Shown here piece after piece: positions 13,275-16,628 of a DNA stretch of 16,628 nucleotides. Where the stretch lies: assembly GCA_019114585.1 (NCBI GenBank), contig DXFE01000130.1, positions 1-16,628 of the forward strand, read 5' to 3'. How positions within the stretch are numbered: the first letter of the stretch is position 1; the number at the start of each line of letters is the position of its first letter. The notes below the pieces were generated by a model that was not told where the DNA came from, searched no databases, and saw nothing but the letters and a program-made list of their open reading frames with translations. The DNA is from Gemmiger_A avium. GTDB taxonomy: Bacteria > Bacillota > Clostridia > Oscillospirales > Ruminococcaceae. The position numbers were made by a program, and so were the translations under genes.

Positions 13275-13547
13275 ATGGGTAGAAGTGTTAAGAAGGGACC
13301 TTATGTCCTGCCTGTTCTGCTGAAGCGTGTCCGTGAGATGAACGAGTCCGGCGAGAAGCGCGTGCTCAAGACCTGGAGCCGTTCCTCCACCATCTTCCCC
13401 GACTTCGTGGGCCACACCTTTGCCGTGCACGACGGCCGCAAGCACGTGCCTGTGTACGTGACCGAGGATATGGTCGGCCACAAGCTGGGCGAATTCGCCC
13501 CCACCCGGACCTTCAAGGGCCACGCGGGCGCGAAGACCACGAAATAA
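13275..13547 (+). CDS. rpsS: 30S ribosomal protein S19
   Basis: A 90-residue protein of the 30S head that contacts S13 and the A-site tRNA. GRSVKKGPYVLPVLLKRV, the KTWSRSSTIFPDFVGHTFAV block and GHKLGEFAPTRTFKGH are classic S19. GAGGAGAAGG precedes ATG closely. It lies in the normal place between rplB and rplV with 19 bases to the next gene. Confidence 0.98.
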   Translation: MGRSVKKGPYVLPVLLKRVREMNESGEKRVLKTWSRSSTIFPDFVGHTFAVHDGRKHVPVYVTEDMVGHKLGEFAPTRTFKGHAGAKTTK

Positions 13548-13566
13548 GAGAAGGAGGAACACAACC

Positions 13567-13902
13567 ATGGAAGCTAGGGCACATCTTCGATACGCCCGCA
13601 TCAGCCCCCGGAAGGTCTCGATCGTGCTGGATCTGATCCGCAATCAGCCTCTGGACAAGGCGCTGGCGATCCTGCAGTACACCCCGAAGGCCGCTTGTGA
13701 GCCCCTTCTGAAGCTGGTGAAGTCTGCTGCCGCGAACGCGGAAACCAACCACAACATGGACAAGAACAACCTGTACGTGGCCGAGTGCTTTGTCACCCCC
13801 GGCCCCACCCTGAAGCGCATCATGCCCCGCGACCACGGCCGTGCCTACCGCATCCTGAAGCGGACCAGCCACGTGACCGTCGTTCTGAAAGAGAAAGAGT
13901 AA
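13567..13902 (+). CDS. rplV: 50S ribosomal protein L22
   Basis: A 111-residue protein whose long hairpin lines the exit tunnel. ARAHLRYARISPRKVSIVLD at the start and the C-terminal PTLKRIMPRDHGRAYRILKR hairpin with TSHVTVVL are typical. AAGGAGG (13551-13557) lies nine bases before ATG. It is 14 bases ahead of rpsC. Confidence 0.97.
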   Translation: MEARAHLRYARISPRKVSIVLDLIRNQPLDKALAILQYTPKAACEPLLKLVKSAAANAETNHNMDKNNLYVAECFVTPGPTLKRIMPRDHGRAYRILKRTSHVTVVLKEKE

Positions 13903-13916
13903 GGAGGAGGTAAACA

Positions 13917-14603
13917 ATGGGCCAGAAAGTCAATCCCCACGGTCTGCGCGTGGGCGTAATTAAAGATTGGGACAGCCGCTGGTTTACTTCCAAGAAGGAG
14001 TTCGGCGACACCCTGGTCGAGGATTACAAGATCCGTAAGACCCTGAAGAAGCAGCTGTTCGACGCGGGCCTGCCCAAGATCGAAATCGAGCGCACCGTCG
14101 ACAACCAGACCGGCGCTCCGAAGGTTCGCATCAACCTGTACTGCGCCAAGCCCGGCATGGTGATCGGCAAGGGCGGCGCCGAGATCGAGAAGCTCCGCGT
14201 TCAGCTGGAGAAGATGATCGGCAAGAGCGTCAACCTGAACATCGTGGAAGTCAAGAACATGGACACCAACGCTCAGCTGGTGGCCGAGAACATCGCCGCT
14301 CAGCTGGAGCGCCGCATCGGCTTCCGCCGCGCGATGAAGCAGTGCATGGGCCGCGCTATGCAGCGCGGGGCCAAGGGTATCAAGACCCAGGTTTCCGGCC
14401 GTCTGGGCGGCGCGGACATCGCCCGCACCGAGCACTACCATGAGGGCACCATCCCCCTGCAGACCCTGCGCGCCGACATCGACTACGGCTTCGCTGAGGC
14501 CGACACCACCTACGGTAAGATCGGCGTCAAGGTGTGGATCTACAAGGGCGAGGTTCTGAAGGGCGCCAAGCCCGCATCCCGCAAGGAAGGAGGCAACAAG
14601 TAA
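13917..14603 (+). CDS. rpsC: 30S ribosomal protein S3
   Basis: A 228-residue protein at the mRNA entry site with helicase function. It begins GQKVNPHGLRVGVIKDWDSR; the KH type 2 domain has the GKGG loop in MVIGKGGAEIEKL; the C-terminal domain shows GRLGGADIARTEHY and GKIGVKVWIYKGE. GGAGGAGG (13903-13910) precedes ATG. Its stop shares one base with the rplP ATG (TAATG), a coupled junction. Confidence 0.98.
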   Translation: MGQKVNPHGLRVGVIKDWDSRWFTSKKEFGDTLVEDYKIRKTLKKQLFDAGLPKIEIERTVDNQTGAPKVRINLYCAKPGMVIGKGGAEIEKLRVQLEKMIGKSVNLNIVEVKNMDTNAQLVAENIAAQLERRIGFRRAMKQCMGRAMQRGAKGIKTQVSGRLGGADIARTEHYHEGTIPLQTLRADIDYGFAEADTTYGKIGVKVWIYKGEVLKGAKPASRKEGGNK

Positions 14604-15025
14604 TGTTACTGCCTAAGCGCGTTAAATACCGCCGCGTCCATCGCGGCCGCATGACCGGTAAGGCCATGCGCGGCAACACCGTCAACCAGGGCCAGTACGG
14701 CCTTGTTGCCCTCGAGCCCGGCTGGATCGACAGCCGTCAGATCGAGGCTGCCCGTATCGCCATGACCCGTTACATCAAGCGTGGCGGTAAGGTTTGGATC
14801 AAGATCTTCCCCGACAAGCCCGTTACCGAGAAGCCGGCCGAGACCCGCATGGGTTCCGGTAAAGGTTCTCCGGAGTACTGGGTGGCCGTGGTTAAGCCCG
14901 GCCGCGTGCTGTTCGAGCTGGCCGATGTGGATGAGGCCATTGCCCGCGAAGCGCTGCGCCTGGCTATGCACAAGCTGCCGGTCAAGTGCAAATTCGCAAA
15001 GCGTGAAGAGGAGGTTGAAGCCTGA
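14603..15025 (+). CDS. rplP: 50S ribosomal protein L16
   Basis: A 140-residue protein that helps place tRNA in the A site. MLLPKRVKYRRVHRGRM is the normal N-terminus, so the start is 14603, although the frame is open upstream in the rpsC end. GSGKGSPEYWVAVVKPGRVL and the helical ALRLAMHKLPVKCKF end fit L16. AGGAGG (14588-14593) lies inside rpsC. Its TGA overlaps the rpmC ATG by one base. Confidence 0.98.
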   Translation: MLLPKRVKYRRVHRGRMTGKAMRGNTVNQGQYGLVALEPGWIDSRQIEAARIAMTRYIKRGGKVWIKIFPDKPVTEKPAETRMGSGKGSPEYWVAVVKPGRVLFELADVDEAIAREALRLAMHKLPVKCKFAKREEEVEA

Positions 15026-15210
15026 TGAAAGCCGCAGAACTGCGTGATATGTCCAGTGCCGAGCTGAACAAGAAGCTGGCTGAGCTGAAAGAAGAGCTGT
15101 TCAACCTGCGCTTCCAGCACACCATCAATCAGCTGGACAACCCCGGCCGTATGGAGATCGTCCGCAAGGACATCGCCCGCGTGCTGACCGTCCTGGCGGA
15201 GAAAGCGTGA
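15025..15210 (+). CDS. rpmC: 50S ribosomal protein L29
   Basis: A 61-residue helical-hairpin protein near the exit tunnel and close to L23. KAAELRDMSSAELNKKLAEL, the conserved ELFNLRFQHTINQLDNPGRM and a final RKDIARVLTVL helix identify it. AGGAGG (15009-15014) lies in the end of rplP and the start overlaps the rplP stop (TGATG), so expression is coupled. Confidence 0.97.
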   Translation: MKAAELRDMSSAELNKKLAELKEELFNLRFQHTINQLDNPGRMEIVRKDIARVLTVLAEKA

Positions 15211-15223
15211 GGAGGAGTAAACG

Positions 15224-15478
15224 ATGGAACGCAATTTGAGAAAGACCCGTGTGGGCACCGTTGTCTCCGATAAGATGGACAAAACCATCGTCGTGGCCGT
15301 CAAGGACAGCGTTCAGCATCCCCTGTACAAGAAGATCCTGAAGCGCACCGTCAAGTTCAAGGCGCATGACGAAAAGAACGAGTGCCGCGTGGGCGACCGC
15401 GTGCGCATCATGGAGACCCGCCCCCTGTCCAAGGACAAGCGGTGGCGCCTGGTCGAGATCGTAGAAAAGGCGAAATAA
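15224..15478 (+). CDS. rpsQ: 30S ribosomal protein S17
   Basis: An 84-residue OB-fold protein that binds early to 16S rRNA. RNLRKTRVGTVVSDKMDKTI, the YKKILKRTVKFKAHDE segment and CRVGDRVRIMETRPLSKDKR match S17. GGAGG (15211-15215) follows the rpmC stop at once. It is 30 bases before rplN. Confidence 0.97.
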   Translation: MERNLRKTRVGTVVSDKMDKTIVVAVKDSVQHPLYKKILKRTVKFKAHDEKNECRVGDRVRIMETRPLSKDKRWRLVEIVEKAK

Positions 15479-15508
15479 GCCTGATACTTTGAAAAGGAGG
15501 ATCTGGCA

Positions 15509-15877
15509 ATGGTTCAGATGCAAACGTATCTCAAAGTGGCCGACAACACCGGTGCCAAGGAGTTAATGTGCATCCGTGTGCTGGGCGGCTCCCGCAAGAG
15601 ATATGCCAACATCGGCGACGTCGTGGTGGCTTCCGTCAAGAAGGCGGCCCCGGGCGGCACCGTGAAGAAAGGCGACGTGGTCAAGGCTGTGATCGTTCGC
15701 AGCAAGCATGGCCTGCGCCGTGAGGACGGCAGCTACATCCGTTTCGATGAGAACGCCGCCGTTATCATCCGTGACGACAAGAATCCGCGAGGCACCCGTA
15801 TCTTTGGGCCCGTGGCGCGCGAGCTGCGCGAGAACGGCTACCTGAAGATCCTGAGCCTGGCTCCCGAATCGCTGTAA
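15509..15877 (+). CDS. rplN: 50S ribosomal protein L14
   Basis: A 122-residue protein at the subunit interface, joined to L19 in bridge B8, and the docking site of the silencing factor RsfS. MVQMQTYLKVADNTGAKELM, GDVVVASVKKAAPGGTVKKG and RGTRIFGPVARELRE are standard. AAGGAGG (15494-15500) precedes ATG. It starts the spc part of the operon with no break in transcription visible. Confidence 0.98.
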   Translation: MVQMQTYLKVADNTGAKELMCIRVLGGSRKRYANIGDVVVASVKKAAPGGTVKKGDVVKAVIVRSKHGLRREDGSYIRFDENAAVIIRDDKNPRGTRIFGPVARELRENGYLKILSLAPESL

Positions 15878-15890
15878 GGAGGTTTTAAGA

Positions 15891-16205
15891 ATGAACAATC
15901 TTCATGTTAAAACCGGCGACACCGTTATGATCATCAGCGGCAAGGACAAGGGCCAGACCGGCAAGGTGCTCGCTGTGAGCCCCAAGGAGGGCAAGGTCAT
16001 CGTTGAAGGCCGCAACATGGTTACCAAGCACGTCAAGCCTCGCCGTCAGGGCGAGCAGGGCGGCATCGTGAAGGCCGAGGGCGCTATGTACGCCTGCAAG
16101 GTCATGCCCGTATGCCCCAAGTGCGGCAAGGCCACCCGCGTGGCCCACTCCGTCAAGGACGGCAAGAATGTGCGCGTGTGCCGCAAGTGCGGCGCCGAGC
16201 TGTAA
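15891..16205 (+). CDS. rplX: 50S ribosomal protein L24, zinc-binding (Cys4) form
   Basis: A 104-residue assembly-initiator protein. The KOW motif is in KTGDTVMIISGKDKGQTGKV. The C-terminus has four cysteines, C75-x2-C78 and C97-x2-C100, a zinc ribbon kept in some Clostridia and lost in many other bacteria (the C+ and C- forms known for several ribosomal proteins). AAGGAGGT (15876-15883) overlaps the rplN stop. It is 16 bases ahead of rplE. Confidence 0.97.
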   Translation: MNNLHVKTGDTVMIISGKDKGQTGKVLAVSPKEGKVIVEGRNMVTKHVKPRRQGEQGGIVKAEGAMYACKVMPVCPKCGKATRVAHSVKDGKNVRVCRKCGAEL

Positions 16206-16221
16206 GGGAGGTAAGTGACAC

Positions 16222-16628
16222 ATGGCACGTTTGAAAGAAAAGTATGTGAATGAAGTCGCTCCCGCCCTGATGAGCAAGTTTGGGTACAAGAGCGTGATGC
16301 AGATCCCCAAGCTGGATAAGGTCGTTATCAACGTTGGCTGCGGCGACGCCAAGGACAACGTCAAGATGATGGACGCCATCCTGAGCGATCTGGCTCAGAT
16401 CACCGGCCAGAAGGCCGTGGTCTGCCGCGCCAAGAAGAGCGTTGCGAACTTCAAGCTGCGCGAAGGCATGCCCATCGGCGCGAAGGTCACCCTGCGCGGC
16501 GAGCGTATGTACGAGTTCGTGGATCGTCTGTTCAGCGTGGCTCTGCCCCGCGTGCGTGACTTCCGCGGCATCAACGGCAACTCCTTCGACGGCCGCGGCA
16601 ACTACGCCGTGGGCATCAAGGAGCAGCT
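16222..16628 (+). CDS. rplE: 50S ribosomal protein L5 (partial, cut by window end)
   Basis: The first 135 codons of L5, a 5S rRNA-binding protein of the central protuberance that touches S13. It begins MARLKEKYVNEVAPALMSKF; then IPKLDKVVINVGCGDAKDN, KAVVCRAKKSVANFKLREGM, and RDFRGINGNSFDGRGNYAVG. About 45 residues are missing beyond the window. GGGAGG (16205-16210) and 11 further bases precede ATG. It keeps the standard spc order after rplX. Confidence 0.97.
   Translation, partial: MARLKEKYVNEVAPALMSKFGYKSVMQIPKLDKVVINVGCGDAKDNVKMMDAILSDLAQITGQKAVVCRAKKSVANFKLREGMPIGAKVTLRGERMYEFVDRLFSVALPRVRDFRGINGNSFDGRGNYAVGIKEQ

Noticed and set aside
14534..14602. Longer L16 start
   Set aside because: The added residues are out-of-frame rpsC sequence; the MLLPKR start at 14603 is the family norm.
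1..16628. CRISPR arrays, insertion sequences, prophage genes or defence systems
   Set aside because: No regularly spaced repeats, transposase, integrase or defence-type domains were seen in any frame.

Overview
The window (16,628 bp, G+C-rich in its protein genes) looks like a chromosomal segment of a Clostridia bacterium, most likely Oscillospiraceae/Ruminococcaceae of the Faecalibacterium-Gemmiger-Subdoligranulum type. The reasons are strong AGGAGG ribosome sites, a SigH-like sigma factor, the trmK/Nif3-like pair, RqcH, an LTA-synthase-type sulfatase, the Cys4 zinc form of L24 and the Firmicutes order of the S10/spc ribosomal operon. The genus is inference from gene content and composition.

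Layout. (1) 1-812, minus strand: a tRNA-Leu(CAA) with its own promoter and terminator, followed by a NUDIX hydrolase that stops early. A strong palindrome and terminator-like hairpins lie between them. (2) 896-1928, plus strand: a SigH-like sigma factor, then a degenerate tRNA-Trp-like element, then a small double zinc-ribbon protein with a clear terminator. (3) 2025-4319: a promoter and a large DUF2142-type polytopic membrane protein. (4) 4325-6080: a promoter, a DUF1858 redox-disulfide protein, trmK and a Nif3-like protein in a tight operon closed by a 17-bp-stem terminator. (5) 6113-9884: rqcH (ribosome quality control) and an LTA-synthase-family membrane sulfatase, closed by a terminator. 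(6) 9958-16628: promoter, long structured leader, and the S10/spc operon rpsJ-rplC-rplD-rplW-rplB-rpsS-rplV-rpsC-rplP-rpmC-rpsQ-rplN-rplX-rplE, the last cut by the window end.

The protein genes are mostly ordinary housekeeping genes. The most interesting signal is RNA structure in and around the ribosomal operon: a ~320-nt leader with several helices and a predicted loop-to-downstream pseudoknot next to the rpsJ ribosome site; a second 168-nt structured island between rpsJ and rplC, just ahead of the genes for L3 and L4; and a smaller hairpin pair between rplW and rplB. These suggest several control points inside one operon. The other notable items are the tRNA-Trp-like element ahead of the zinc-ribbon gene and the truncated NUDIX gene whose stop overlaps a 19-codon frame. 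All structures were found by eye from complementarity; no folding or database search was run.
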